64,000 nucleotides of DNA from Tigriopus japonicus (GCA_010645155.1 CM021316.1:2339249-2403248), one strand, 5' to 3'. Counted from the stretch's first letter, positions 1 through 10,019 are shown. The notes: a model not told the origin generated them from the sequence alone. A program made the numbers and translations.

Positions 1-149
1 AAGTTGGCGCCAAAACCAAATTGGCTGGATTGGCTGACCAGGCCAGAGCCGGCTGGCTTAAGCACCGATTAATCCTCACTGTTGTAGATCCTTGAATAAC
101 TTCCTTCATTGACATCACGATTACGACAGTCAGTGTTGACAGATTGAAA

Positions 150-363
150 CCAGCAACTATGGAAGAGGGAGTGTTACCAAACATACCCCTTATACCACGT
201 CGCGGTCGACCTCCAAAGAACCAAATTCCGATGAAAAAACTTAAAGAACCAAGAAAGAAGAAAGAGATCAAATAAGAAACCAAGAAATCATCCAAAGACA
301 GAAAGGAACCATTCAGCACGCACACGATCTGGTCGAGAGATACGCGTTCCTGATTATTTTTAA
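150..363 (+). pseudogene. C-terminal tail of an LTR-retrotransposon polyprotein (decayed)
   Basis: Two reading frames give a basic tail with RRGRPPK (about 198-220) and then TRSGREIRVPDYF just before a TAA at 361-363. Basic tails with an RSGR motif and a stop just before the polypurine tract are usual at the end of Ty3/gypsy-type pol proteins. The two parts are in different frames, so the copy is broken. No integrase or RT core lies in the window; the rest would be upstream of base 1. Gypsy rather than BEL is an inference from the tail alone. Confidence 0.5.
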
Positions 364-371
364 TGTATGTC

Positions 372-480
372 AAGATTTGGGGGGAGGTTATGTGGCGTCA
401 CATGAGTTTGCGTTCAGAACATGCTAATGAATACGGTATGAGGTTCCAACACTCTGAAGTAGACTGCTAAATACTACACC
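372..480 (+). mobile_element. Polypurine tract and start of a 3' LTR
   Basis: A G-rich purine run (ATTTGGGGGGAGG) lies about 10 bases after the pol-tail stop and is followed within a few bases by TGTGGCGTCACATGAG. That is the normal order stop, PPT, TG-starting 3' LTR. The LTR end is not recognisable because the sequence passes into a degenerate tandem repeat. The same order appears on the other strand at 19.1 kb, in a different family. Confidence 0.45.
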
Positions 481-507
481 ATATTACCCAATTAACCTGT
501 TTATGCA

Positions 508-692
508 ATGCACCCAGTTATCCAGTGTGCCCAGTTATCTTGAACTGAATCTTCCTGTACCGAGTTTTCCGCTGTACCCGGGTATCCGGTGTACCCAGTT
601 ATCTTGTACTGAATCTTCCTGTACCGAGTTTTCCGTTGTCCCCAGTTACCCGGTGTCCCGAGTTTTCCGCAGTACCCAGTTATCTGGTGTTG
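508..692 (+). repeat. Degenerate 17-bp tandem repeat with a 64-bp higher-order period
   Basis: Units close to GTACCCAGTTATCCGGT recur about ten times, with variants such as GTACCGAGTTTTCCGCT. A longer block beginning CCCAGTTATCTTG and containing CTGAATCTTCCTGTACCGAG recurs at 530 and 594, giving a 64-bp period. Two related half-units occur again near 6670-6700. Reading frames across it are by-products of the repeat. Confidence 0.7.
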
Positions 693-898
693 AGTTATCA
701 AAAATACGTGGACACTTAGTTAATTTTTCGTATTTCTAAAGAAGGCCTACCCACTGAACATAATGTTCAAGCCTAATGGAAGAGTTGGTAATAATTAGAA
801 GCATAAAAATGACCGAGAACGAATACCAAAGAATCCACTGACACATATTTGATGTTTAGAAACTTTTTTTCAACAAAGCTTTACTATTCTCAACTGCC

Positions 899-3114
899 AT
901 GGACGGGCAAATATGCCTGCGAGTGGCTGGAGTGGGAAAGTGTCTCAACAAGATCCGTGGACACACCTTCACGTTCCTTTCCGAGACATGGGTCACAGAG
1001 GAGAAACACGAGAGCTGCTTTGCTGGAAAGCAGAGCTTTGTGGTGCATGCCAGAAAGCCCGCGGGGCGTGACAGGCCCAGCGGAGGGTTGGAGCTCTACA
1101 TTACCAAACACTTTGAACCCACCCTACTCTCGTCCTCTCATCACATAGCCGTGGATGCCCAAGGCTTTACCATCATTGGCGTCTACTACCAGCCAACCAC
1201 GGACTATGACGACCTCGTCTCGGATCTCACATCCATCCTCAAGAAGGTGAAGAATCCGGAGAAAGTCATCATTGGTGGTGACTTCAACATCTGACCCGAC
1301 TCGAGTGAATTCTCCGAACTCGTCAAGACTCTGAGTCAATGGAGAATCACTCTGCGCTCCAACCCAGGAGTCCCAACACACACTTACTCCCGGGGCGCCT
1401 CCGTACTTGACCATATCTTCACATCAGAAAATCTTCCATCTCCGGCCAGTTATGTTCATCTACTACATCAACTTCATCAATCTACTCTCTTCATCGACTT
1501 TGTCCAGGATGGCGGGCTTGTACAAACGTGCTAAAAAGCCTGCCATCAACTCGGAAATCCCGGTAAGCAAATTCCTCCTCCACTGCCATGAACTGTTTTC
1601 ATTGCCATCAGAAACAGTGGTGGAGGAGGTTCAGGGCTGCTAGGAAGAACACCATCCCATTTTGCAGCCCTTCACGGAAGCCGAGATGGACAAAGCCTTC
1701 AAGAAGATGAAGAGCAAAGCCCCATCGACATCAGAGGTTTCTCCCTTCCAACAGCACTTCTCCGGACCCAAATCCAACCACTCCTCCATGATCTCTTCAG
1801 CCACGCCCTCCAATCGTCCTTCTTCCCACCAGACTGGATGGAGTCAGCCATCATCTTCATCCATAAGAAGGGGTCCAAGGACATTCCAGACAATCATCGA
1901 ACCATTGCCTTGGAGAACCCCTTCTTGAAGATGATGTCTACCCTGCTAGCTGCCTGCTTCTCCGGATTGACTGAGGACAGAAACCTCTTTCCCGAGCTTC
2001 AATTTGGTTTCCGGAGAAGCCGCTCAAACACCTCGGTAGCCACTCTCCTCTACAAAATCGTGCACGCGAACATCAGCACTAAGAGGAGAGTCTATGGATG
2101 CTTTGTAGATTTCTCCTAAGCATTTGACAGGGTGGACCGAACGCGGTTATTCTCCAAACTCCAACTATGGGGAATTCCGCTTTCAATGTGCGTCCTGTTA
2201 GCCAACATCTATGCGGGACTCAAATGCTCCATTCGTTCTGGTGAGGATCTATCCCCCTGCTACTTCACATCCATTGGCCTTCCGCAGGGGGATCCACTAT
2301 CGACAATCCTTTTCAACCTCTATGTATCCAACCTGCCCGAAGCCCTTTCTCACCAAGGCCCCACCATTAACCACATTAAAATACGATATTTGCAATATGC
2401 AGACGACCTGGTTCTCTTGGCTGATTCAGCCGTGGAATTGCAAAATGCCATCAATGCTCTCCACGGTTACTGCCAAGAGAACGGCCTTCAAGTCAATAAC
2501 ATCAAGACGAAGGTCATGGTCTTTCATAAAGGTCGTCTGCCTCACACCGCCTTTCACATCAACAATAGCCAGATTGAAATCGTCAAGTTTTTTAACTATG
2601 TCGGTTTTTCCTTCACAACTCAACTCTCTTTAACTATCACCTCAAATCAGCAATAGCCAAGGCCAGGGCCAGGATCCGATACATCTGCAATAGACTGACC
2701 ATCAAGCACCTCCCTCTTCCAATAGTGCTTCATCTCTTCCGGTCCTTCATCACACCCATCTTCCTTTATGGCCTTCACCTTTGGCTTCCCAACTCCGCCC
2801 AATCCGCGCTCAAATCCGCCGATGCCACCTTCGCCAAAGTCCTCAAACCATACCTCTGTGTGCCCCAATATGCCAATAATGCATGGACGCATTTCCTATG
2901 CGAAACCAAGCCTTTCACCAACGGGCTGGCAAGATTAGTGTCCAACAGTGTTAGGAACCTGACCTTTCCGGAGGTGATGTCTGGACACATGTTGTCATTC
3001 CTGGTCAAGGACTTGACAACACCTTATTGTCCTGGGCCCGACATCCCTTCAGAATATTGGCGGTCACGCACCTTTGTCGGCTTCCTGCCAAATGCCATCA
3101 ACGATGGGAACTGA
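899..3114 (+). pseudogene. LINE endonuclease/reverse transcriptase ORF with stops and frameshifts
   Basis: The endonuclease part shows FLSETWV (metal-binding Glu), GVYYQP, GGDFNI (catalytic GDFN) and, after an in-frame TGA at 1292, GASVLDHIFTSENL (the LDH motif). Frames shift between about 1430 and 1840. The RT part shows FVDFS, an in-frame TAA at 2117 where the usual FVDFSKAFD continues, then AFDRVDRTRLFSKL, GLPQGDPLS and the catalytic YADD near 2396-2407. A stop at 2654 and another frame change precede the C-terminal piece that ends at 3114. Catalytic motifs are largely kept but the copy cannot make one protein. Confidence 0.85.
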
Positions 3115-3185
3115 CGAAGGATCTGTTCAATCTGACCCACCCTCTCCACTGCAATAACCAAGAGTTTCATCATCTACCTCTACCC

Positions 3186-3340
3186 TGTTGGGAATCGAGC
3201 TAGGAGGGCAAGCTGACTTGACAGAGAGAGTTGGAGAACTGTACATGTTTATTAACTAACGGGACTATCTATACATTGACTAGAGGATTATTTGACTAGA
3301 GTACGAGCATGAGCATCAAGCGGAGTGACTAATTTCAACA
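3186..3340 (+). mobile_element. Solo LTR nested in the LINE 3' region
   Basis: The 155-bp block begins TGTTGGGAATCG and ends AATTTCAACA, so it has TGTTG...CAACA inverted ends. It is flanked by the direct duplication TACCC at 3181-3185 and 3341-3345. TG...CA ends with a 5-bp duplication are diagnostic of LTR-retrotransposon integration; with no internal region this is a solo LTR left by recombination between two LTRs. The TGTTGGGA start resembles Ty1/copia LTRs, but that assignment is an inference. Orientation is not certain. Confidence 0.85.
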
Positions 3341-3578
3341 TACCCAACTGCATCTGTACTGTCTAGTCTGTCAATCTCCTCTTCACTTCTTTCATGTGCA
3401 CTGAAATGATTCTAGTCAACTCAACTGTGATATCACAATTAAATCATCTATTGATACGTTTTAACCATTGACATGTCTTTTAATCATGTAAATGATGATA
3501 CATGTATTTATTTATTTATTTTTAACTTACACGCCATGACATGCCCAAGAGTCGCAATAAACATTCGATCATTCATTC

Positions 3579-5114
3579 ACTATTGTACGTTTCAATTTCT
3601 ATACTAAAATTGAAATCTGCTGTGAAGAGGATTTTATTTGATATGTAACAGCAAAATTGTTCAAGCATGTTTTTGTGCATCAAAGGACTGATATAATGAT
3701 TCCAGAATATCAACTTGTGCCAATTCATTTATAAATTAATTGCCAGCATGTACAATTACACACTTTAGACATATTGTGGTAGAGTTGGGTATTTTAATAT
3801 TGATGAAGATGAGGAGTCAAATAGATCTAGTAAAAAGCACAGGAGTTGAATGGTTTGAATTGATAGAAGGTTTCTATTTCTGGATGTGGATAGTTCTTTT
3901 GCAGTTATAATTCTTCAACATGGCAAAGGACATTATGGTGATGAGGGCAAACCAAGTCTAATACCTTTTCATTGTTTCCTTTTGCGAAGAGATTGAGCCC
4001 ATAATCAGCTGCAACTTTGGACCATTTAAAGTGCTCAGGTGTTGGTTAATAACTAGAGCAATTGTTCAGAAATTGCCCTTCAGAATTGAAGCCCAAATAT
4101 GTAAATATTATTTAAGTAAAAGCATTAAAATATTTAAGTAAAGTTTTAAAATATTAAAGTTGAGAGCATTTTTGGGGAAACTGTTTTTTCCTTCAAAATT
4201 TTGATGAATTGGCAACAAAATCGTAACAAGGAAAATTGAAGTAATGCTTGAAATTAACACCAAAAAACCTACATGCAAGTCCTCCTTTTTCATTCAATGC
4301 AGTTGATATAAATTTGTTGTTTCAAAATTTGGCAAATTATTCCACTCAAAGATTCCATTACTTTTTCAGGTGGGAGTTGTGCTTTGCCAAAATATGGCTA
4401 ACTTAGATTAAAACCACCAAGGTATTTATTTTCCTCGCATTTTCTTCATTTTGTGACACTTCTCTCTTCCTTTAAAACAAATCATAGAATTTTTCAAAAT
4501 TTGAAGATATTTCCATTTTTTCATAATTTTTATTAGTAGAGTAATATTTGTAGATAAGAGAGAAGTTTTCTTAGAATTAATTTAATACAAGGCAAAAATC
4601 AGATTTGATTGGCAAGAGTACAAAGAATATACTGAAATTCTTGAAAAAGCCAATGAAAAAAAGCGGGGATTTTCCTGCACTTGTGGAAGAAAGAGCCCAA
4701 AATAATTAAAAATCTGCTCAAAACGGCAATACAATCAAAACCTTTATCAATATTTTCAATTAAAAATTTTCTGGCACTTTGTTAAGAAGGAATTGCTCAC
4801 CTCAGGAAATTGAGTATTGAGGTTGGGGGGATGGAGGTGAAATTGGTGGTCTTCTATCAAAGTCGATGATTCTGAGTGATGAACCACAGCACCTGATCGA
4901 GATCCACAACTCACCATTTCAATTTGAGCTCGTCCATTCTATTTGGACTTATAACATCTGGAGTTTAGGGTTAAAAAGATTGCACTTTCACACATTGGGT
5001 CATATTTTGTAAGGCAGGCCAAGAGATAAAAGTTTGATAACGTAATCACAACAGATGGGCACATCACTAATCTGAATTGGTCCTTGAGATACTTGAACAT
5101 AGGTTGATATGATC
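3579..5114. other. AT-rich intergenic sequence, nothing recognised
   Basis: AT-rich, with scattered homopolymer runs, no ORF with protein-like composition on either strand and no terminal inverted repeats that I could pair. It may hold decayed transposon sequence. Confidence 0.5.
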
Positions 5115-5122
5115 TCTTAGAC

Positions 5123-5369
5123 CAGGGGTTGGCAACCTGTGGGCCACAGGCCACATGTGGGCCCAAGGGTGGTCATTTGTGGGCCCAGGAGCTATGAAGA
5201 AAGTTTAAAAAATTGGGCCTGAGAGTCATCTATAATGCTGTACTCATGGGCCCAAAGCTCTGATCGTTAATGTGTGGGCCCCGAAACCTACCATTGTCTA
5301 CTTGGTGGGCCCCTAACAATATGAATCAAATTTCGTGGGCCTTGACCCAAGAGAGGTTGCCGACTCCTT
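5123..5369 (+). mobile_element. hAT-type MITE, family 1 copy A
   Basis: The ends are CAGGGGTTGGCAACC and, as reverse complement of the right end, AAGGAGTCGGCAACC (12 of 15 match). The element is flanked by a perfect 8-bp duplication TCTTAGAC at 5115-5122 and 5370-5377. An 8-bp target duplication with CAGGGG-type ends is the hAT signature. The 247-bp interior has no ORF and is full of GTGGGCCC-like words, as expected for subterminal transposase sites. A second copy lies at 34090-34339. Confidence 0.9.
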
Positions 5370-5377
5370 TCTTAGAC

Positions 5378-5842
5378 AATATTCATCACTGAGAGATTGA
5401 CACTCACGCTTGGTCTTTGGACCCACCCATTCCAAGACCAATCAAATAATCGGGGCCTTTACTTGCTTCGCAAACAAAGGAGCTAAATCATGATGATCAT
5501 GCATTGGACATGAGTTCAATCAAGACTTGACCAAGCTGGGCATTCTCAAATTATCTTTGTCATCCCTCATTGTGGTCATTGTGTGTATATTCAATTTGTG
5601 TCATTCTCTTTCTGAGTGAGTGAATTGGTCAGGCTGCGTGGCTGGCTGCCTGGGCTCAGAATGGTTGGATTGAATCCCTCTGTGAGGTGTGTATGGGTCA
5701 GTGAGTGAGTGGACTTGACCCCAATCTTCACAATCCTCCAGGACCTCTTGGGCACTGATTTGGCCCCAATCACCCATCTTGCAGCACTGGTTCACCACAA
5801 ATTCATTTCGTTCATGGATTTCATTTAAATTCTCACCAGTTT
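5378..5842. other. Intergenic sequence between two transposons
   Basis: No gene or paired repeats recognised. It includes a TGAGTGAGTG-type simple stretch near 5610-5720. The last eight bases are the target duplication of the following element. Confidence 0.4.
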
Positions 5843-5850
5843 GTTGCCCC

Positions 5851-6535
5851 TAAAGGCTTTATATACAAAGAATCGCAAAGGTCTGGAATCGAAGGTCTTC
5901 TCTGATTAGAGGGTTCCTCAGGACCCAAGTTCTGATTGGTCAAGCAACCCCTTGCGCCAACGTGACTAAATGCAGCTTGTCTCGGAAGCTTTCAGGCCCA
6001 AAAAATCACAAATTCGTGGCTTCTAAATCAAGATTAACATATTGAATGTTTTACGCGACTAAAAAAGAGAGGCCCCAACAAATTTATGAAGTTTTAGACA
6101 TGAGATTGTATGAAAAAGTGGAAAGAGTCAATCGCTTTCTTTTTTTGGACACCCTGATGATCTCTACTCCACATGAGATTGGGAGGGCAAGGAGAAGACA
6201 GGAGATCTCAGTTGCTGAACAAAGGGTGGCACTTTACATGCCATTTCCAAATTTGTGTTTCTGGACTTTGTGTGAGGCAAAGAAAAAAATGCTACAGAAT
6301 GTTTAAATTTCTTTATGTAGTAACATTCCAATTTGTAACTGCAACATGTATCTATTGGATTGAAAGCCATTAAATCGGAATTTTCCTGTGACAAAAGCTT
6401 TCAAGACATGCCGCATCCAGTCACGCTGCCGCAAGGTGTTGCTTGACCAATCAGAACTTGGGTCCTGAGGAACCCTCTAATCAGAGAAGACCTTCGATTC
6501 CAGACCTTTGCGATTCTTTGTATATAAAGCCTTTA
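5851..6535. mobile_element. Non-autonomous DNA transposon with ~145-bp terminal inverted repeats
   Basis: The left arm (5851 to about 5995) starts TAAAGGCTTTATATACAAAG. The right arm (about 6392 to 6535) is its reverse complement, near identical over the outer ~100 bases and more diverged inside. A perfect 8-bp duplication GTTGCCCC flanks it at 5843-5850 and 6536-6543. The interior has only a chance ORF. Long arms with an 8-bp duplication would suit a MULE-like or other 8-bp-TSD superfamily; the TAAAGG terminus is not a typical hAT end, so I leave the superfamily open. Each arm carries a TATATA box. Confidence 0.88.
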
Positions 6536-6543
6536 GTTGCCCC

Positions 6544-7170
6544 CTTCCTTTTCTATTGTTTACTCTTATTGCGAGTGCGTGCGTAGCTGTTGTGATGTTG
6601 TCGGCCTTCTTGGAAAATTTGAAAACGAGCTTGAATTTAAGCGGTATTCCAGATAAATTCAGAGGTTTGTGAGTTATCCCATGTACCGAGTTATCCTGGA
6701 ACCTCAGGAAGGAACTCGTCAAAGCTGCCAGGCTAACCTTTTTAAGGTCAAATTTGGAAAATTTGGCATTATTTTGAGGGACTTGACATTGCATTTTATT
6801 TACGGTTGACAGGGTTGACATTATTGACATTATTTTGGGCACTTGTTTATGTTGATTCTGCTCTCCTCCTCACCGAAAAAATAGACGCGCCGACCGACCA
6901 CTTCAAAACACTCTTGACGTTGCTGGCCGAAAGAATCTGACAACGCTTATCGCCTCAGCTGTTCTGTTGTTTATTCGAAAGACTCTCACCGATCTCAAAG
7001 ACCTCTCACCGACCGGCGACAACCAAGAAGAGTCAAATATCTGTGAACCCTCTCGTTTATCGCAAATAAAGTGTTCGGACTCTTCTGGTTTCAATATGGA
7101 CGATGTCATAAATTTGATTCGGTCGCCTGACTTTGACTGGACCAATTTTAACATCCAGTGAGTTTATTTT
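6544..7170. other. Unassigned sequence with a possible short exon
   Basis: A 64-codon frame (6967-7161, plus) rich in Asp and Ser ends at a good splice-donor match (A followed by GTGAGT at 7158). Two degenerate copies of the GTACCGAGTTATC repeat seen at 0.5 kb lie near 6670-6700. No domain is recognised and no partner exon follows, because a LINE fragment starts at about 7175. It may be a remnant of a mobile element. Confidence 0.25.
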
Positions 7171-7174
7171 TATT

Positions 7175-7306
7175 TAATGTCAATGAATGAGAGAGCTCTC
7201 GTATTGGGAGAGACTCCAAAAGTTAGGGCTGTACAGTACTCAGAGAAGGTATAAAAGGTATGTGATACTGTATGTCTTCAAGAGCATTCATGGGCTCTGT
7301 CCTAAC
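7175..7306 (+). pseudogene. LINE-A C-terminal fragment, part 1
   Basis: The frame reads SYWERLQKLGLYSTQRRYKR, then YVILYVFKSIHGLCPN. This post-RT segment (YWERL, LYS.QRR, IHGL.PN) is common to many LINE ORF2 proteins of the jockey/CR1 group. It is cut at the codons for PN by a hAT element and resumes at 9745. Confidence 0.75.
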
Positions 7307-7321
7307 CAGGGTGGGCATTTG

Positions 7322-7425
7322 ATTTTTGGACATTTTGTCCACCCCTGTCCAAAAGGTGTCCAAAAGTGTCCAAAAATAAGGCTGTCCAAAAATAGGAGTG
7401 TCCAAAAGTGTCCAAAAATAGTAAT
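7322..7425 (+). repeat. Left subterminal repeats of the hAT element
   Basis: Several copies of the word GTGTCCAAAA or TGTCCAAAAATA occur in about 100 bases just inside the left end. In hAT elements, clustered subterminal motifs bind the transposase; that role here is an inference from position and orientation. Confidence 0.75.
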
Positions 7426-7940
7426 TCGAAAAAAATGGTTAAAAACATTTTTAGAATAACATTCTACAAACTTTCTCTCCAAAATAAACGTCACTTGACG
7501 AAATCTAAGCAAGAATAAGTCAATTCAACATAAGAAACTTACACTTAATACATTAAATGAGCCAATAACTTGAAGGCCAAACTGGACATTTGAACTTTCC
7601 ACTCTTTTCATTTGACCACCGAGCATCGTCCAAAATGTGGGAAAGAATGATCGACTGAAGGAATGAACGAACAAACGAATGTGAGATTGGGACTACTAAT
7701 AACACGCTCACACCAAACTTCATGTTAAACATAGTATGCGAGTACATTTTAAAGCTAATTGTGTCTTGATTTGTGACAAGAGAAGGTTACTTAGTATTTT
7801 GATTTATATTCCTAAGTTTATCATTGTTGCAAGTGTTTCCCATCCAAGAGGCAAGAAGTCTTTTGACCTGACTGTCCAAAAAATGTTAACTATAATAAAG
7901 CACACTCACACTGATATCAGATTGCAATGTGGGTATTATA

Positions 7941-9229
7941 CAGAGTGGGGACCCAAAAATGAGCTGCTGCAGATTTTTTAGAATGTAAATCAGGATGATT
8001 TATTATTGGAATAAGATATCGCTGCAAAATTTTTCGAACATCAAGAGTGATGGGTCAGGATGCCTGTCACTCAATATGACCGCCCTGGGCCTGGATAACG
8101 GCCTCGATCCTGGGGCGGAAGCTTGCGCAGGCCTTGCGGATTCCATTTGCGGATTCGTCGGCCCACACCTGGGCGATGGAGCGCTTCAGGGACTCAAGAT
8201 TTGGGTGAGGGGTGGCATTGGTCTTCCTTTCAATGGTGCCCCACCAAAAAAATCCAAGGGATTCAAATCCGGTGACCCTGGAGGCCACATGGTCTTAGCC
8301 CAGTACTCCGCCATGTTGTCTGCGCAGAACTTTTGGACTTTAGCTGACATGTGGGCTGGTGCACCATCTTGCTGGAAGACATAGTTGCCCTGTGCGTATG
8401 TGACCTTCAGCCACGGCAGGACGGTGTAGCGCAGGACCTTGTAGTAGCACTCAGTGTTGATCTTCTCATTGGGTCCAAAGAAGTACAGAGGCATCCGCTG
8501 TCCATCAGATCCGAGAATGCCCAGAACCATGACTTGGGTCGGGTGCTTGGTCCGGAAGACTCCCTTGACATCGCTCTTGCTCTCCGCGAGCCAGCGGTCA
8601 TTGCGGCGGTTGTAAACTTGGTCCACGGTGAAGATCTTCTTGTTGCTGAAAATCTTCACAGTGGAGCCATGATGCCTTAGATGCGACAAGATTTTTTTGC
8701 ATCGATCGAGTCTCTTCTGCTTCAGGGCATTGGTGAGGAGGTGCCTGGGCTGCCTGACGAAGGAGCAGAGACCCAGATCTTGGTGCACGGCCTTCCTTAT
8801 GGTCTTGGGGTCGACCTGGAACTCTTTGGCATGGCATCGCATGCTGGTGGTGGGGTTGCTGTCAATCTTGATCTTGAGGTCCTCAATGAAGTTGTGGGTC
8901 CTCTTCCGGTTGTGTCTGCCACTTCCTTCAGCTCTCTCGGGACCTTTGCCGGACGTTCGGGGATGCTGGATGCGCCTCACGGTGCTGACATTCACGCCGA
9001 TCTGCTTGGCAATGAAAATCTGGCTGCATTGGGCACCAAGGAGAACGTGTATCTTCTCGCGTTTCCCCTCTTGGTCACTCATTTTTCGTCGTAGAGGGTC
9101 TTAAAAGGCAGCAATTGAAAGCTCTTTAATCAGCGGACAATGTTTACAAAACAAAAAGCCGGTTTTGGCGCCTGGTTTTGGTGCCAAATTAAAAAAACCT
9201 GACAAGCTCATTTTTGGGTCCCCACTCTG
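7941..9229 (-). mobile_element. Tc1/mariner element, DD37D (maT-like) type
   Basis: Perfect 25-bp inverted ends (CAGAGTGGGGACCCAAAAAT plus GAGCT) lie at 7941-7965 and 9205-9229, flanked by TA at 7939-7940 and 9230-9231. The length of 1289 bp is standard for a full mariner. It contains one transposase gene on the minus strand and sits inside the hAT element. The perfect ends suggest a young insertion, although the gene is damaged. Confidence 0.95.
8067..9082 (-). pseudogene. DD37D mariner transposase, inactivated
   Basis: The start is MSDQEGKREKIHVLLGAQ, followed by an HTH region (IFIAKQIGVNVSTVRRIQ) and a DDE domain. The second Asp is in VFQQDGAPAHMS and the third in WPPGSPDLNPLD, with 37 residues between them, hence DD37D. 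Two defects are visible. The first catalytic motif, usually FSDEKIFTVD, reads FSNKKIFTVD, so the catalytic Asp is Asn. A frameshift near 8240, in an A-run, moves the C-terminal ~60 residues (TIERKTNATPHPNLESLKRS onward, ending GGHIE) into another frame. The protein would cut and paste its own ends in the nucleus if intact. This copy should be dead, though its ends could still be mobilised in trans. Confidence 0.93.
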
Positions 9230-9549
9230 TAATGCTTTTGCCAAAGAATTAAAGCAGTGTTGTTTTACAATTAAAAAAGACAAGACTCTTGTTTACGGAT
9301 GTGGAAATAAAATGTAAATCTTGAAACATTTTGAACAGTTACACTCATTTTACCATATTGTATAAACAAAACATTTATTTTTTTAACAATTTATTAACAA
9401 GTTATCATGGCAAAGTTTATTTCTCCAAGTAATGTTCCCATTAATAGAACTATGTTTGTTTAAGTACACAACCATGCATTCTTTAGAATTCAATTACTTA
9501 TGAAGTGTAACTGGTTTTCCGTCTGATTTGTACAACTTTCTTTTACGTT

Positions 9550-9702
9550 TGTTGGACTTTTGGACACTTATGGACATCTTTTGGGGATTTTTGGACACCC
9601 TCTGGGTATTTTTGGACACCTTCTGGGTATTTTTGGACACTTTTGGACACTTTTGGACACTTTTGGACACTTTTGGACACTTTTGGACACTTTTGGACAC
9701 TA
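9550..9702 (+). repeat. Right subterminal array of 10-bp repeats
   Basis: Seven perfect head-to-tail units of TTTTGGACAC fill 9631-9700, preceded by four spaced degenerate units between 9550 and 9630. The orientation is inverted relative to the left end. The 10-bp spacing places each unit on the same face of the helix. Confidence 0.85.
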
Positions 9703-9752
9703 GGGTGTCCAAAATGCTCTCGATGTCGAAAAATGCCCACCCTGGTCCTAAC

Positions 9753-10010
9753 CCAGGATTTCAGACCAGTTGTAGCGATCGTAGAGGTTTTACATGCGTT
9801 CCGAGAGCACCTCCAAATCTTAAGGAAACTAGGCTAGTACGAACAATGAAGTCTTCTTTATCGGGCTCCTTCATTGTTCAATTTGTTAACCATTAGTCTT
9901 CGTCGGCAGTATGTAGGAGCTGATCCTCTAACAGCATTTAAGGCAGGATTGGACAATTTTTTAAATGCTATTCCTGACCTACATAGTTTGACCTAAGTAT
10001 ATTTGACTTT
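9753..10010 (+). pseudogene. LINE-A C-terminal fragment, part 2
   Basis: After the hAT element the frame continues NPGFQTSCSDRRGFTCVPRA and on to about 9860. With one frame change it then reads SLRRQYVGADPLTAFKAGLD, NFLNAIPDLHSLT and a stop near 9995. FK..LD.FL..IPD is a typical last motif of such ORF2 proteins. The 3' UTR end is not recognisable. Confidence 0.7.
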
Positions 10011-10019
10011 CAAGACATA

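Larger units (their letters stand above)
899..3575 (+). mobile_element. Non-LTR retrotransposon (LINE), 5'-truncated and inactive
   Basis: The order is endonuclease, reverse transcriptase, C-terminal region and 3' UTR. The 3' end looks like AATAAACATTCG followed by short ATTC repeats near 3555-3578, a common LINE tail form. A 155-bp solo LTR plus one 5-bp duplication interrupts the 3' part at 3186-3345. The 5' end and target duplication could not be found. Clade is not determined from reading alone. Confidence 0.85.
7307..9744 (+). mobile_element. hAT element with nested mariner, inserted in LINE-A
   Basis: The ends are CAGGGTGGGCATTT and AAATGCCCACCCTG, perfect inverted repeats. The 8-bp duplication GTCCTAAC flanks it at 7299-7306 and 9745-9752, and removing the element restores the LINE frame (CPN to NPGFQT). 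No hAT transposase frame is present; about 1.15 kb remains after removing the nested mariner (7941-9229), so the copy is non-autonomous. Both ends carry arrays of GTGTCCAAAA-type words in inverted orientation. Confidence 0.92.

Noticed and set aside
1..20. TTGGCGCC near the window start as an LTR primer-binding site
   Set aside because: The following bases do not extend complementarity to a tRNA 3' end that I can name, and it lies next to a pol tail rather than a gag start.
6046..6306. 86-codon frame inside the long-TIR element as its transposase
   Set aside because: Too short and without DDE, zinc-finger or HTH motifs; it overlaps other equally long frames on both strands.
8351..9104. Plus-strand frames of 109-137 codons at 8.4-9.1 kb
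   Set aside because: They are antisense to the mariner transposase.
9543..9740. Minus and plus frames over the TTTTGGACAC array, giving repetitive peptides
   Set aside because: A 10-bp repeat yields periodic peptides in several frames; there is no codon bias or gene context.
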